Origin: an uncultured Prevotellaceae bacterium | GTDB lineage: Bacteria > Bacteroidota > Bacteroidia > Bacteroidales > Bacteroidaceae | Reading direction: 5' to 3' | Assembly: GCA_902771155.1 (NCBI GenBank) | Contig: CACXVS010000004.1 | Coordinates: 10,425-74,424 of the forward strand | Length of the DNA: 64,000 nt | Shown: in pieces, positions 19,184-27,629 of the stretch | Layout of the letters: each line of letters opens with the position of its first letter | Position numbering within the stretch: position 1 is the first letter of the stretch | Translations under genes and position numbers: made by a program | Notes under the pieces: model-generated | Told to the model about the DNA's origin: nothing | Databases searched by the model: none | Seen by the model: the letters and a program-made list of their open reading frames with translations, nothing else

Positions 19184-20300
19184 GAGTATATTGACACGCG
19201 AGGAATGTACGGCAATGAAGGGCATTGCCATACTGGCCATCATGCTCCACAACTACAGCCACTGGCTGAAGGGCATCATCCGTGAGAATGAGTACACCTG
19301 GCAGCAATGGAAGTGCGACAAACTCTGGGAGGTCATTCAGCAACCCGATGCGTTCCTGCCCTTGCATCTCTTCTCCTTCTTTGGTCACTATGGTGTGCCT
19401 GTGTTCCTCTTCCTCAGTGGTTTTGGCCTGGTGAAGAAGTACGAAAGGCAATGGGTAGGCGAACGCAGTTCGGGAATGCAGGGTTCCCTGCCCGAGGTAG
19501 GCATCTGGCGCTTCGTGCGTTATAACTACCTGAAGCTCTTCCGTATCTTTATCGTGGGTTTCGTGCTCTTCACGCTGCTCGACGCCTTCACCCCCGGCAT
19601 GCATCGCTATACGTGGCAGGAGGTGGTGGGCATGTTGGGTATGTATGCCAACTTCTTCGAGAAGCCATCAGAAGTGGTATGGCCTGGTCCTTATTGGTAT
19701 TTCAGCATCACCCTCCAGTTTTATATCCTCTATCGTCTGTTGCTCTATCGTTGGCGCCATTGGGGTGTCGTAGTGGGACTGATAGGAGTCTGTTGGATCT
19801 GGCAGATGACCTGTTATGACGATATGGAGACACTTGAGCGCCTGCGCTATAACCTCGTGGGGGGCATGCTGCCCTTTGGCATGGGTGTGCTCCTGGCTCG
19901 CTTTGAACCTCAGCTGATGAGAAATGCCAGCATAGGGGAGACGACCTCAGGCTTACGGCAAATGATAGGATGGCTCTTTGTCCTTATTGCGGTTACCATC
20001 TTGATCTTTGCCTGTAGCATCTTCGGGTTTGGAAAATGGCTGTGGGTGCCCCTTCTTATCGTGATCGGAACAATCGCCCTGATAAAGATGATCCCTTCTC
20101 AGGCGATGCCCTATGTACTTTGGTTAGGCTCCATCTCTGCCGCCATCTTCGTCACTCATCCCCTGGTTCGAAAGGTCTTCGTCCGCCCTTATCTGCAGAA
20201 CGACCTCTATGCCGGACTGCTCCTATACATCGTCGCCACCCTCCTATTGTCGTGGCTTGTGAAGAAAATCATCGACCAGATACCCTCGCCTAAGTTATGA
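19173..20300 (+). CDS. Acyltransferase family 3 membrane protein (OafA-like)
   Basis: 375-aa polytopic protein with about ten TM segments and the acyltransferase-3 signature near the N-terminus (MKGIAILAIMLHNYSHW, with the catalytic-type His). FFGHYGVPVFLFLSGFGL near 65-85 is also typical. Such enzymes O-acetylate or acylate surface sugars. It is translationally coupled to the preceding phosphoethanolamine-transferase-like gene (11-bp overlap) and overlaps the HAD phosphatase by 4 bp, which suggests a three-gene envelope-modification unit. The acceptor is unknown. Confidence 0.85.
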   Translation: MDNKSILTREECTAMKGIAILAIMLHNYSHWLKGIIRENEYTWQQWKCDKLWEVIQQPDAFLPLHLFSFFGHYGVPVFLFLSGFGLVKKYERQWVGERSSGMQGSLPEVGIWRFVRYNYLKLFRIFIVGFVLFTLLDAFTPGMHRYTWQEVVGMLGMYANFFEKPSEVVWPGPYWYFSITLQFYILYRLLLYRWRHWGVVVGLIGVCWIWQMTCYDDMETLERLRYNLVGGMLPFGMGVLLARFEPQLMRNASIGETTSGLRQMIGWLFVLIAVTILIFACSIFGFGKWLWVPLLIVIGTIALIKMIPSQAMPYVLWLGSISAAIFVTHPLVRKVFVRPYLQNDLYAGLLLYIVATLLLSWLVKKIIDQIPSPKL

Positions 20301-20881
20301 AACAGTTGTATGCCTTTGATTTCGACGGAACGCTGACCACACACGATTCCCTGCTGGTCTTTATCCGTTATGCCAAAGGCACGCATGGTTTCCTTTGGGG
20401 CTTTCTGCGTTATGCTCATCTGCTGGTGTTGATGAAGTTGGGACTCTATCCGAACTGGAAGACGAAAGAGCGGGTGTTCTCTTATTTCTTCAAGGGCATG
20501 CCCATCGAGGTGTTCGATGCCCTGTGCCGTCAGTTTGCTGCCGATCATCGGGAGCTGTTGAGGCCAGAGGGCATCAAAACTCTGCAACAGGCCCAGGCTG
20601 AGGGTGCCGAGGTGCTCATCGTCAGTGCGAGCATCGACAACTGGGTGCAACCTTTCTTCCCCGATGTGAAGGTGGTAGGCACTCAGGTAGAGGTGGTTAA
20701 CGGACATCTCTCGGGCCGCTTCCTCACCCAGAACTGTTATGGAAAGGAGAAGGTAAACCGCATCCTGGCTCTCTATCCCAATCGCAGTGAATACCACCTG
20801 ACGGCCTATGGCGATAGTCGAGGCGACAAGGAACTGCTGGCCTTCGCCGACGAGGCCCATTATAAACCGTTTGCAGGTTAA
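20297..20881 (+). CDS. HAD-IB family phosphatase (SerB-like)
   Basis: 194-aa haloacid-dehalogenase hydrolase. Motif I is FDFDGTLT (residues 5-12, nucleophile Asp6 or 7), motif II is IVSAS near 110, and motif IV is GDSRGDKELL near 175. The small helical cap resembles phosphoserine phosphatase and lysophospholipid-type phosphatases. Coupled by a 4-bp overlap to the acyltransferase, it may hydrolyse a phosphorylated lipid or sugar intermediate, but that is inference from context only. Confidence 0.82.
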   Translation: MKQLYAFDFDGTLTTHDSLLVFIRYAKGTHGFLWGFLRYAHLLVLMKLGLYPNWKTKERVFSYFFKGMPIEVFDALCRQFAADHRELLRPEGIKTLQQAQAEGAEVLIVSASIDNWVQPFFPDVKVVGTQVEVVNGHLSGRFLTQNCYGKEKVNRILALYPNRSEYHLTAYGDSRGDKELLAFADEAHYKPFAG

Positions 20882-20943
20882 ATATGTTATAAAAAGTGGA
20901 GTAAGTACTCGATTATTAGCCCTTTTATGGGTGGATTTCTAAG

Positions 20944-21783
20944 ATGAAGAAACTGCTGTTTTTATTGATGGCCTTAGGCTTATCCCTTTTCTGTTCTTAT
21001 GCTCAGACAGAGCGTAACGACAGCGTAAAGCCACAATCTTACCATCTTGAATCAGACTTCAAACCGCAGCTCATGACGGTTTCCCCACAATATGATGCTG
21101 GTTTCCTGCAAAAGACCCCAGAATCGTTAACACCCAATCCTCAGGCTACCAAACTGGACATATTGCCTAGTCTCTATGATAACCGTAGGGGAAGTTGGGA
21201 GATTAATACCATGCAAGGCGGTAAACTGTTTCAGCCCTGGCGTGGCGCTTATGTCATTGCCAGTGGTGGCGTGAATGTCATGCCTGGACTTCTGGACCGT
21301 GAATCAGGGGCCTTGACCTTGCATCAGAATTTAGGGCGATGGACATTCTCTGCTTCGGTGCTTGCTGATAAGTACCGATTTTCAAGCATGGGGTTCTTGG
21401 AAACGCGTTATGGGGTAGGAGGTACTGTCGGCTATCGTGTAAACGACCGTCTCTCGCTGCATGCCTTTGGCTATTACTACGTCAACTCGTCGATGATTAG
21501 TCCGATGGTTAATCCTTATCTAGCCACAACTACCTATGGAAGCTATGCTGATATTCAGGTTTTTAAAAACTTTGGCGTTGATACCGGTGTGAGGCGCTAC
21601 CTGAATCCCATGTCAGGCAAATGGGTTACCGATCCTATTGTAAGTCCATACATCAAGATCAACGGCAAACAGAAAATCGGCTTCGACTTTGGCAAATTGC
21701 TCAAAGGTCTTATTTGGGGCAATGATGACAACATGCTCCCCCGAGGACCCGTAAGAATGGGACCTCCTCCTCCGAGAAGATAA
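20944..21783 (+). CDS. Secreted protein of unknown function, probable outer-membrane beta-barrel
   Basis: 279 aa with a signal peptide ending CSYAQ. The mature part has alternating beta-strand stretches (GAYVIASGGVNVMPG, WTFSASVLADKYRF, GVGGTVGYRVNDRL, LHAFGYYYVN, GSYADIQVFKNF) that look like a small barrel or meander. It ends in a short Pro/Arg tail (PPPPRR) after a cytosol-unlike KLLKGLIWGNDDN segment. I do not recognise a named family. It stands alone 62 bp after the HAD gene and converges on the minus-strand sigma operon. Confidence 0.7.
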   Translation: MKKLLFLLMALGLSLFCSYAQTERNDSVKPQSYHLESDFKPQLMTVSPQYDAGFLQKTPESLTPNPQATKLDILPSLYDNRRGSWEINTMQGGKLFQPWRGAYVIASGGVNVMPGLLDRESGALTLHQNLGRWTFSASVLADKYRFSSMGFLETRYGVGGTVGYRVNDRLSLHAFGYYYVNSSMISPMVNPYLATTTYGSYADIQVFKNFGVDTGVRRYLNPMSGKWVTDPIVSPYIKINGKQKIGFDFGKLLKGLIWGNDDNMLPRGPVRMGPPPPRR

Positions 21784-21876
21784 ATTGAAGAAGAAAGTAT
21801 GGTTCACCGTTTAGTGTACCACCAATTGGTGTAATTAAATAAATAGTTTTTTATTGCATCATCCTCTGCGTGGAGC

Positions 21877-24090
21877 CTATTTCCTCTTTGTTATTCCGCC
21901 CACTACATCACTATTGTCAATGGTGGTCTCAGTTTTCTTGACGCTGGCTTTCAACTTGCCAAAACGATAAGAGATTGAGAAAGTCAGCCTGCTACCACGA
22001 GTAGCTGTATCACTATAACCTAACATATCGCCCTGGTCAGTACAGTCGACTGAGTGACGATATCTGTTGAAGAGGTCGTTGGCGCTGATGCGTACCGTTA
22101 GCTTGTCTTCGCTGAGGAAAGAGCGTTGCAGCGAGCAGCCATAGCGATTCCAAGGGCGTGAATAGCTATATACATTATTGACAGAATGGCCCATCTCGCC
22201 ATAAACATAAGCCGTGAGGCGTAACTTCCAAGGCAGCTGCTGACTGCCATTCAGATAATAGAAACCAGAATAGCCCTTCTGACGGAGGCCGATACTGGGA
22301 TTCTCTATCTTATCATCCCATAGATTGAAATTGGCAGAGAGTGTGGTACTTTTGAATGGTTTCCACTGCACATAACCTTCCAGTTGCCATCGTGTCAGTT
22401 TCTCAATGTTGCCATAGGTCTGATAGCGCACATCGTCCTGGGCATAGATTAGTTGCCCTATGCCATCTCTATAATACTTAAAGGCAGGAGCCAGTTGCAG
22501 TGTCAGCCATTGGCCTATATACGAATAAATAAGGTGGACGGTCTGATTTCTACAGCTACTCAGCTCTGGATTACCAAACTGTACCTGCATGGGCGAATTG
22601 ATGACAGCTGGATTCAGATAGGAGATGCCTGGGCGGTTGATGCTGGTGACATAGCCCAGTTTCAGAGAATGGGCATCGCTCAGCTGATATTTCACGCTGA
22701 GTTGTGGCACCCAGTCGTTCAGATGACTGTCAAAACTCTCAGCTGAACCATCAGGATAAGCCCCCTTCATATAGCTGTGCTCAAAGCGCAGACCAGCACG
22801 GGCTGACCAGTTTCCTATCCGCATGATGTAGTCGGCATAGGCTGCAGCCACCTGAGTGGTATGTTCGAACTCACTACTATATGACGGACAGGGCGTAGCA
22901 GCATAGAAGTCCTGAACCGTATGACTGGTATTACCACGATAGATGTATTTGATACCCGTCTCCAGCTTATGGCCTTCAGCGACAGGACGAAGCCAGTCTG
23001 CCTGAAAGGTGTGCTCCGTAAAGTGTTCTCGCAGGTTCTGCAACTCACCTGTATAATCGAATGGCGTATTCTGAAGGTCTGTATAGCTGCTTTCCTGTTC
23101 TGTGCGTTGACGCGTCAGAGCGAGCATATAAGAGAGAGTGAAAAGCTCGCCCTTTCGACGCGTCTTATGCTGATAGTCAAGTCGTCCGTTCCATGAGTGG
23201 TGGCTGTAGCCAGGCATCCAGTAGTTGTCCCGGTAGCTATAGAGCAGGCTCTTGTCTGGGGCATACATCTGTGTCAGTCCACCACCTTTCACGTCCAGCT
23301 TATAGAAGTATCCGCCTAATGATGCTGAGATGAGGTTCAGCGAGTCGATATCATAGCTGGCATCGATATCGGCATAATGAATATAGCCAGGATTGGAGCC
23401 CTCGCTCACACTCTTCATCATGTTGCCTGAAGAGACGTAGGTATGCTCTGTTTCATTCTTGTTTTCAGTCTCCTTGCTCGACATACCGCCATACCCATAA
23501 TCCACAGATATGATGGCCTTACCCATCTGGGTGGTCAGATAGGCTCCCAGATTGGGATGATTCAGCGTTGTATAGGCTCCTGTAACGGATCCCGTAATAC
23601 CATCTATCCGCCTACCGTCCACCATCACGATATTCAGGATGGCGTTGACACCTTCAGCATCCTCTCGTGCCCCAGGGTCGGTGATAACCTCTATACGCTT
23701 GACCATTGAGGCAGGCATCGCCTTCAGTATCTCCTTTGCATTCTTCGACAGACTGGGGTCATAGCGCCCATTCTTGTAGATCTTGAAGCTGCTGTTACCC
23801 TTCACCTTGATGTTGTCCTCACCGTCAACCGTTACCATGGGTACCTTGCGGAGCATATCCATCACAGTGAGCGTCTTCGATTCCTCATCAGCCTGCACAT
23901 CGTAGCCTATGCGGTCTATCTCCTGCTTGATGAGCTGTCGCTGAGCCTTTATCTCAACCCCTTCCAGTTCCTTGTTCCAAGTGATGGAGTCGTTATTTAC
24001 GTTGGTTGAATCTGCCTGAGTCTGGGCCATAGCTTCCCCTCCTCCCGCTGCCATCAGCAGCGAGAGGAGAAACATATTCAAATACTTCAT
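21877..24090 (-). CDS. TonB-dependent receptor-like outer-membrane beta-barrel protein
   Basis: 737 aa, outer membrane. After a signal peptide (ending EAMAQ) comes a plug-like domain (about 45-165: LEGVEIKAQRQLIKQE, VMDMLRKVPMVTVD, RIEVITDPGAREDAEG). A large C-terminal barrel of the OMP_b-brl_3 type follows, ending ISYRFGKLKA plus a short tail. The N-terminal carboxypeptidase-like domain that many relatives carry is absent. It is last in a minus-strand operon headed by an ECF sigma factor, 7 bp after the preceding gene, so it may be a target or the signal receptor of that sigma system. Confidence 0.85.
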   Translation of the reverse strand: MKYLNMFLLSLLMAAGGGEAMAQTQADSTNVNNDSITWNKELEGVEIKAQRQLIKQEIDRIGYDVQADEESKTLTVMDMLRKVPMVTVDGEDNIKVKGNSSFKIYKNGRYDPSLSKNAKEILKAMPASMVKRIEVITDPGAREDAEGVNAILNIVMVDGRRIDGITGSVTGAYTTLNHPNLGAYLTTQMGKAIISVDYGYGGMSSKETENKNETEHTYVSSGNMMKSVSEGSNPGYIHYADIDASYDIDSLNLISASLGGYFYKLDVKGGGLTQMYAPDKSLLYSYRDNYWMPGYSHHSWNGRLDYQHKTRRKGELFTLSYMLALTRQRTEQESSYTDLQNTPFDYTGELQNLREHFTEHTFQADWLRPVAEGHKLETGIKYIYRGNTSHTVQDFYAATPCPSYSSEFEHTTQVAAAYADYIMRIGNWSARAGLRFEHSYMKGAYPDGSAESFDSHLNDWVPQLSVKYQLSDAHSLKLGYVTSINRPGISYLNPAVINSPMQVQFGNPELSSCRNQTVHLIYSYIGQWLTLQLAPAFKYYRDGIGQLIYAQDDVRYQTYGNIEKLTRWQLEGYVQWKPFKSTTLSANFNLWDDKIENPSIGLRQKGYSGFYYLNGSQQLPWKLRLTAYVYGEMGHSVNNVYSYSRPWNRYGCSLQRSFLSEDKLTVRISANDLFNRYRHSVDCTDQGDMLGYSDTATRGSRLTFSISYRFGKLKASVKKTETTIDNSDVVGGITKRK

Positions 24091-24097
24091 GAATGAT

Positions 24098-24946
24098 TTA
24101 TTTCTTGAGTCGTTCGATGCTCATATCGAACAATTCCTTGATAAATTCGTCGTTGGTTTTGGTTTTCAGATTCTGTATCTCTTTTATCACCATATTCTTT
24201 TCTGCTTCATCGAGCGAACCAGCATCATTACAGAGTCCGTAAATCTGCGTGACCCAGCTGTTGGCAGCAGGTCCTTCTGATTTCTTCAGGAAAAGTGTTC
24301 GCAGATTGTTGAATTTGTTAAGCCACGACTCCAAATCGTTGCTGCCCAATGTGGCATTCAGCGTTCCAAGAGCTCCAGTAAGATCCATTTTCTTTCCGTT
24401 GATGATGAAACTGCTTGTAGTCTTTTTCTGCCGATACTTCTGCGTAGTAGCATAAGTCTTGATGATGCGCCCCGTGATGGAGCCATCCTTTTTCTCAACC
24501 CACTCCAAAGCATAGGCATATCGATGAATTCTGAGAGTATCATCTGGATCCAGGAAACAGGCATAAATCCATTTCGAGTCTTTCATCAGTCCTATACCAA
24601 CGCCTTTGTTGCCATTTCCTACAGCGAGTGATGTATAGGATTCGGCACCACCGTGAGAACCCGTACTCATACTATAGGCAGCTTGCTCATCTTTATTAAA
24701 GGCTTGGCGAATAGCAGTAATCAAATGCTTATTTGCTGCGTCAGCTATCTTGAACTCGTACTCATCGCTCATGCCCTCCATCAACCCTGTGTCAGGGTCT
24801 TTTTCCAAGAAATGATTCGTATAAGTCTCCTCTTGTCCCTTACTTTGCTTGAGGGCATCGAAAGCCTTCTGAATATTCTCTTGTGCCATCACTGTTGAAG
24901 ACACTGCCATCAAAATGACCGATAGAATCAAGTTCTTACTCTTCAT
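24098..24946 (-). CDS. Secreted protein of unknown function in the ECF sigma operon
   Basis: 282 aa with a signal peptide (LSVILMAVSSTVMAQ). The body contains a central beta-rich part (YTSLAVGNGNKGVGIGLM, WIYACFLDPDD) and a Lys/Glu-rich helical C-terminus. I do not recognise the family. The ATG at 24946 is preferred over a TTG two codons upstream; it overlaps the anti-sigma gene by 11 bp, and the barrel gene follows 7 bp later. Context suggests a periplasmic or surface component of the same sigma-controlled system. Confidence 0.72.
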   Translation of the reverse strand: MKSKNLILSVILMAVSSTVMAQENIQKAFDALKQSKGQEETYTNHFLEKDPDTGLMEGMSDEYEFKIADAANKHLITAIRQAFNKDEQAAYSMSTGSHGGAESYTSLAVGNGNKGVGIGLMKDSKWIYACFLDPDDTLRIHRYAYALEWVEKKDGSITGRIIKTYATTQKYRQKKTTSSFIINGKKMDLTGALGTLNATLGSNDLESWLNKFNNLRTLFLKKSEGPAANSWVTQIYGLCNDAGSLDEAEKNMVIKEIQNLKTKTNDEFIKELFDMSIERLKK

Positions 24947-25565
24947 ATGCAATATAATTTGTTTGTTCGTTAATATATACTATGGTACCATCTTCTTGTT
25001 TCACTGGGATAAAGCCATACGCAGCCAACTGAGCATCCAGAATCTCTTGCTGGCATTGTTCCAACTGCTGTTCCGCATCCAGGCGTTCTTGTTCCATCTT
25101 GGCCATCAGGGCATAAGCCTTGTCGTGGTCTGTTATTGTAGGCTGCGACTTGCGGAGGCTCCGTTTCTTGGGTTTCTCGTGTACATCCTTTCCTTTTTGC
25201 TGGTGGGTTGTGTCTGTCTGCACTTCCTCATGGGTCACTACAGGAATTATAGAATCTGCTTGCGCAACTTCATTGTCAGCCATGATTTGCTCATTTTGGG
25301 AATGGCTCAGACTCCCCCATATTGTCAGCAGGGTTATGAGAGTCACTGCTGCAGCCACGCTCCATCGCAACCATCTGTGCTTTGGCTGTTCTGTAGGCTT
25401 CATCGCCTCCAGCTCGGCAAACAGCAAGCGGTATTGCTCCCACTCGACTGGTATATGGCTCTGGGCGAAGTACTGGCTCAGGATGTCTTCCTCCTCCAGT
25501 GTCGATATGCCCGCCATAAACTTGTTGAGCAATTCGTTGATATACGCTTTGGTGTACTGTATCAT
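24936..25565 (-). CDS. Probable single-pass anti-sigma factor
   Basis: 209 aa. The cytoplasmic head (residues 1-70) matches the Bacteroidales anti-sigma pattern (LLNKFMAGISTLEEEDILSQYF, then IPVEWEQYRLLF). One TM helix follows at about 72-92 (WSVAAAVTLITLLTIWGSL), then a periplasmic region with an Ala/Gln/Glu coiled coil (about 150-185). It overlaps the sigma-factor stop by 4 bp. The pairing and topology argue that it holds the upstream sigma factor at the membrane. Confidence 0.75.
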   Translation of the reverse strand: MIQYTKAYINELLNKFMAGISTLEEEDILSQYFAQSHIPVEWEQYRLLFAELEAMKPTEQPKHRWLRWSVAAAVTLITLLTIWGSLSHSQNEQIMADNEVAQADSIIPVVTHEEVQTDTTHQQKGKDVHEKPKKRSLRKSQPTITDHDKAYALMAKMEQERLDAEQQLEQCQQEILDAQLAAYGFIPVKQEDGTIVYINEQTNYIAYEE

Positions 25566-26056
25566 AAGTTGTTTCTACGTTTGATGTCTTCTAATAATGT
25601 GCGTCGTGCCCTTGCCAGCAGGGTGCTTACCGATGTCGCTTCGATGCCCAGCAACTGGGCTATTTCCTCGTGACTCCGCCGTTCCACTTGTCGCATATAT
25701 AATAAAGTACGTTGTGTGGTGGGCAGTTGCTGGAGTCTTTTAGTTAGCCAGGCATCGTCTTCTTTCATCTCCAACTCTTCGAGCGGACTGGTATTCAGAC
25801 TGATGATCATGGTCTCGTCCAACGTCTCTGAGGGTTTTCGTCGCTGATGGTTTCTCAGCATGTGTCTTGCCATCAGAGCAACAATGGCCTCTATCGAGCG
25901 GTAGTGTTCCAGTTCGTCGTGCATCTGCCACAGGCGGAGCATCACATCTTGGGCGATGTCTTCTGCTTCGTCTTTGCCCGCTCCGTAGCTGATGCAAACG
26001 CTGAGAGCCTTCTGTCGCCACGTGCGGGCTTGCTGTTCAAATGCAGTTCTGTCCAT
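25562..26056 (-). CDS. ECF-type RNA polymerase sigma factor
   Basis: 164 aa with sigma region 2 (GKDEAEDIAQDVMLRLW, residues about 26-42) and region 4 helix-turn-helix (SHEEIAQLLGIEATSVSTLLARARR, about 130-154). First gene of a four-gene minus-strand operon: sigma, anti-sigma, secreted protein, outer-membrane barrel. No clear TAnnTTTG promoter lies in the 76 bp upstream; two TTTGAC copies 6 bp apart (minus strand, about 26099-26110) and a GTCTAAT further down may belong to its own promoter, but this is weak. Confidence 0.92.
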   Translation of the reverse strand: MDRTAFEQQARTWRQKALSVCISYGAGKDEAEDIAQDVMLRLWQMHDELEHYRSIEAIVALMARHMLRNHQRRKPSETLDETMIISLNTSPLEELEMKEDDAWLTKRLQQLPTTQRTLLYMRQVERRSHEEIAQLLGIEATSVSTLLARARRTLLEDIKRRNNL

Positions 26057-26132
26057 GCTTTAATACTGCTGTACACTTATTAGACACAGAAACAGGTCAA
26101 AGTCAAACCATAATTAATGTTACTTAACTCTT

Positions 26133-26675
26133 TTACCATACTTCCCAATTATTTATTTCCTTAATAATACGCTGTATAGCCTGTTCACATTCCTCAGGAT
26201 ATGTTAGCGATTGTACGAACCAGAGTTTGCGATGTTTCACAAATTTAGCATAAAAACGGCGGGTTGTCATCCGTCCATTATCATCGCAGGTATGTCCTGA
26301 GAGTATGAAGCATCCATTGCCTTTCTGCTGAGATGTAGCATGAAGATCCGAGGCATATTTGGACATTGCTTGTTCAAGTGTGAGACCATCCTGATTTTGC
26401 TCTGTAAATGTCGTCAGAACAATCTCAATACTATCCTGCCAGAAACTAAAGCGGCAGCAGCCTTTGTCTAATAAAGAATCTGGTGTCTGTTCAAAGAAAG
26501 AAGGATAGCGTACAGTGTAATCGTAATCATCATCATGATACTCTTTCATTCTGGTCAGTTTCATCGCACGTTCTAACTTCTGCGACAGTGGAAGATTGTC
26601 ATCCTTGTCATAGACTGATACCCAAACCATGACCAAGATGAAAACCAACATTGACAGAAACAGAAATCTCTTCAT
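26133..26675 (-). CDS. Small membrane-anchored or secreted protein of unknown function
   Basis: 180 aa: an N-terminal hydrophobic segment (FLFLSMLVFILVMVWVSVY) and a periplasmic alpha/beta domain starting DYTVRYPSFF that recalls PsbP-like or lipoprotein folds. There are four Cys in the mature part. I do not recognise a named family. It lies just downstream of the membrane-bound winged-helix regulator gene, and its promoter region carries three phased TGTCAG repeats, so it is a likely direct target of that regulator. Confidence 0.7.
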   Translation of the reverse strand: MKRFLFLSMLVFILVMVWVSVYDKDDNLPLSQKLERAMKLTRMKEYHDDDYDYTVRYPSFFEQTPDSLLDKGCCRFSFWQDSIEIVLTTFTEQNQDGLTLEQAMSKYASDLHATSQQKGNGCFILSGHTCDDNGRMTTRRFYAKFVKHRKLWFVQSLTYPEECEQAIQRIIKEINNWEVW

Positions 26676-26691
26676 ACTTGCTTTTTTTGTG

Positions 26692-26699
26692 CAAAGGTA
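26692..26699 (-). promoter_or_regulatory. -7 box (TACCTTTG on minus strand) without a -33 box
   Basis: TACCTTTG read on the minus strand, 16 nt upstream of the start codon at 26675. No TTTG occurs 19-21 nt further upstream, as expected for an activator-dependent promoter. Confidence 0.6.
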
Positions 26700-26731
26700 T
26701 GAAGAGATTCTTAATCTGATGAATTATCTGC

Positions 26732-26759
26732 CTGACATTTGTCTGACAATTCGCTGACA
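26732..26759 (-). promoter_or_regulatory. Three 11-bp-phased TGTCAG direct repeats (activator site)
   Basis: On the minus strand TGTCAG occurs at 26759-26754, 26748-26743 and 26737-26732, exactly 11 bp apart. By the usual numbering they fall near -71, -60 and -49 relative to the -7 box at 26692-26699. Spacing and position match sites for OmpR/PhoB-type winged-helix activators; the gene ending 10 bp away encodes such a regulator. Confidence 0.65.
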
Positions 26760-26768
26760 GAGGGCTAA

Positions 26769-27476
26769 CTATCTATGTTTCAGTTCGTAAGCACGACCTC
26801 TATCTGATTCGATCTTGAGTTCTGAATGCTCTTCGATGATGGGTTTCAGGCGACGGATCAGGGTGTAGAGCGTGTCGTTGGCATCGTCTTTCTTGGGCCA
26901 GAGGGCCTCGCAGATCTCGGTTTTCGAGAGCTGATGCGACTCGCTGCGGAAGAACATCTCCATCAGTTGCTGTTGCATGGGAGTTAGTCTGACCTGCTTT
27001 CCCATCGCATCATAGAACCTGCCTTCTGCTTCAGAATAGGCCAGACCGCCAAACGCTACGAGAGGCATTTGCTTGCGATAATGCCAGAAGCAGTAGAGTC
27101 CCCAAAGCAGCGCTATGGTCCATAAGATGGAGGCAGGACGCTGGTCGGACATCGCAAAAATGGTGGCGACAGAGCATTTGGGTTCACAGCGAAGTCCACA
27201 TTCCCGACCGATGGTCGCCGATCCGTAGCCTTTCTGTCGGGTGGTCACAGCCAATATGGCATTGCCACGCAACTCATCCATCTTCAGATAACTGTTGAAC
27301 ACGCGGATGGTGTCTGAGCTGATGACGTCGCTCTGCTGTTCAGCCAGTGCCTTCGTCAGTGCACAAGCCATATCCTCTGTCACAACCCTTTCCGTTGCCT
27401 GATAGCTCTTCAGACTCGTCAGTCCCGATGCGCAAATCAAGCCAAAGAGGATAACTACTGCATATTTCTGTTTCAT
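26769..27476 (-). CDS. Membrane-bound winged-helix transcriptional regulator (ToxR/OmpR-type DNA-binding domain)
   Basis: 235 aa. An N-terminal hydrophobic segment (residues 7-20) leads to a periplasmic sensor part with a regular Cys triplet (Cys93, Cys97, Cys101). A second TM helix follows at 116-132, then a cytoplasmic C-terminal Trans_reg_C winged helix (about 160-235: RLTPMQQQLMEMFF, LSKTEICEALWP, TLYTLIRRLKPII). This is a one-component membrane regulator with the DNA-binding domain at the C-terminus, the reverse order of ToxR. The ATG at 27476 starts directly before the hydrophobic segment; an upstream in-frame ATG at 27551 would run through a tandem repeat. A 21-bp-phased repeat lies upstream. 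Confidence 0.82.
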   Translation of the reverse strand: MKQKYAVVILFGLICASGLTSLKSYQATERVVTEDMACALTKALAEQQSDVISSDTIRVFNSYLKMDELRGNAILAVTTRQKGYGSATIGRECGLRCEPKCSVATIFAMSDQRPASILWTIALLWGLYCFWHYRKQMPLVAFGGLAYSEAEGRFYDAMGKQVRLTPMQQQLMEMFFRSESHQLSKTEICEALWPKKDDANDTLYTLIRRLKPIIEEHSELKIESDRGRAYELKHR

Positions 27477-27511
27477 CTCTTTTATATTTTTTTCTACCTT
27501 AAAGAGGTTTT

Positions 27512-27595
27512 GTTTCCGGGCCGAGAACTTATGTTTTCGGTCGGAGAACATAAGTTTCTGGCTTGCGAACTTATGTTTCTAGACCGGAAACACAA
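27512..27595. repeat. Four 21-bp tandem units upstream of the membrane regulator
   Basis: Units start at 27512, 27533, 27554 and 27575, exactly 21 bp apart, each beginning GTTTC/GTTTTC and ending near GAAC. Inside them a 10-mer alternates orientation: AACTTATGTT at 27526, AACATAAGTT at 27547, AACTTATGTT at 27568. 21 bp is two helical turns, so all copies face one side of the DNA. They lie between the GH36 stop and the regulator start. Confidence 0.75.
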
Positions 27596-27629
27596 AATCT
27601 CTCCTTATCTGAATACAAATTCCACGGGT

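Noticed and set aside
20882..20943. tRNA or small RNA between HAD and the 279-aa protein
   Set aside because: Only 62 bp with a short GAGTA/TACTC dyad; no cloverleaf or terminator.
27477..27551. Longer regulator start at 27551
   Set aside because: The extra 25 residues are a translated 21-bp repeat and would place a hydrophilic stretch before the signal/TM segment. ATG at 27476 fits better.
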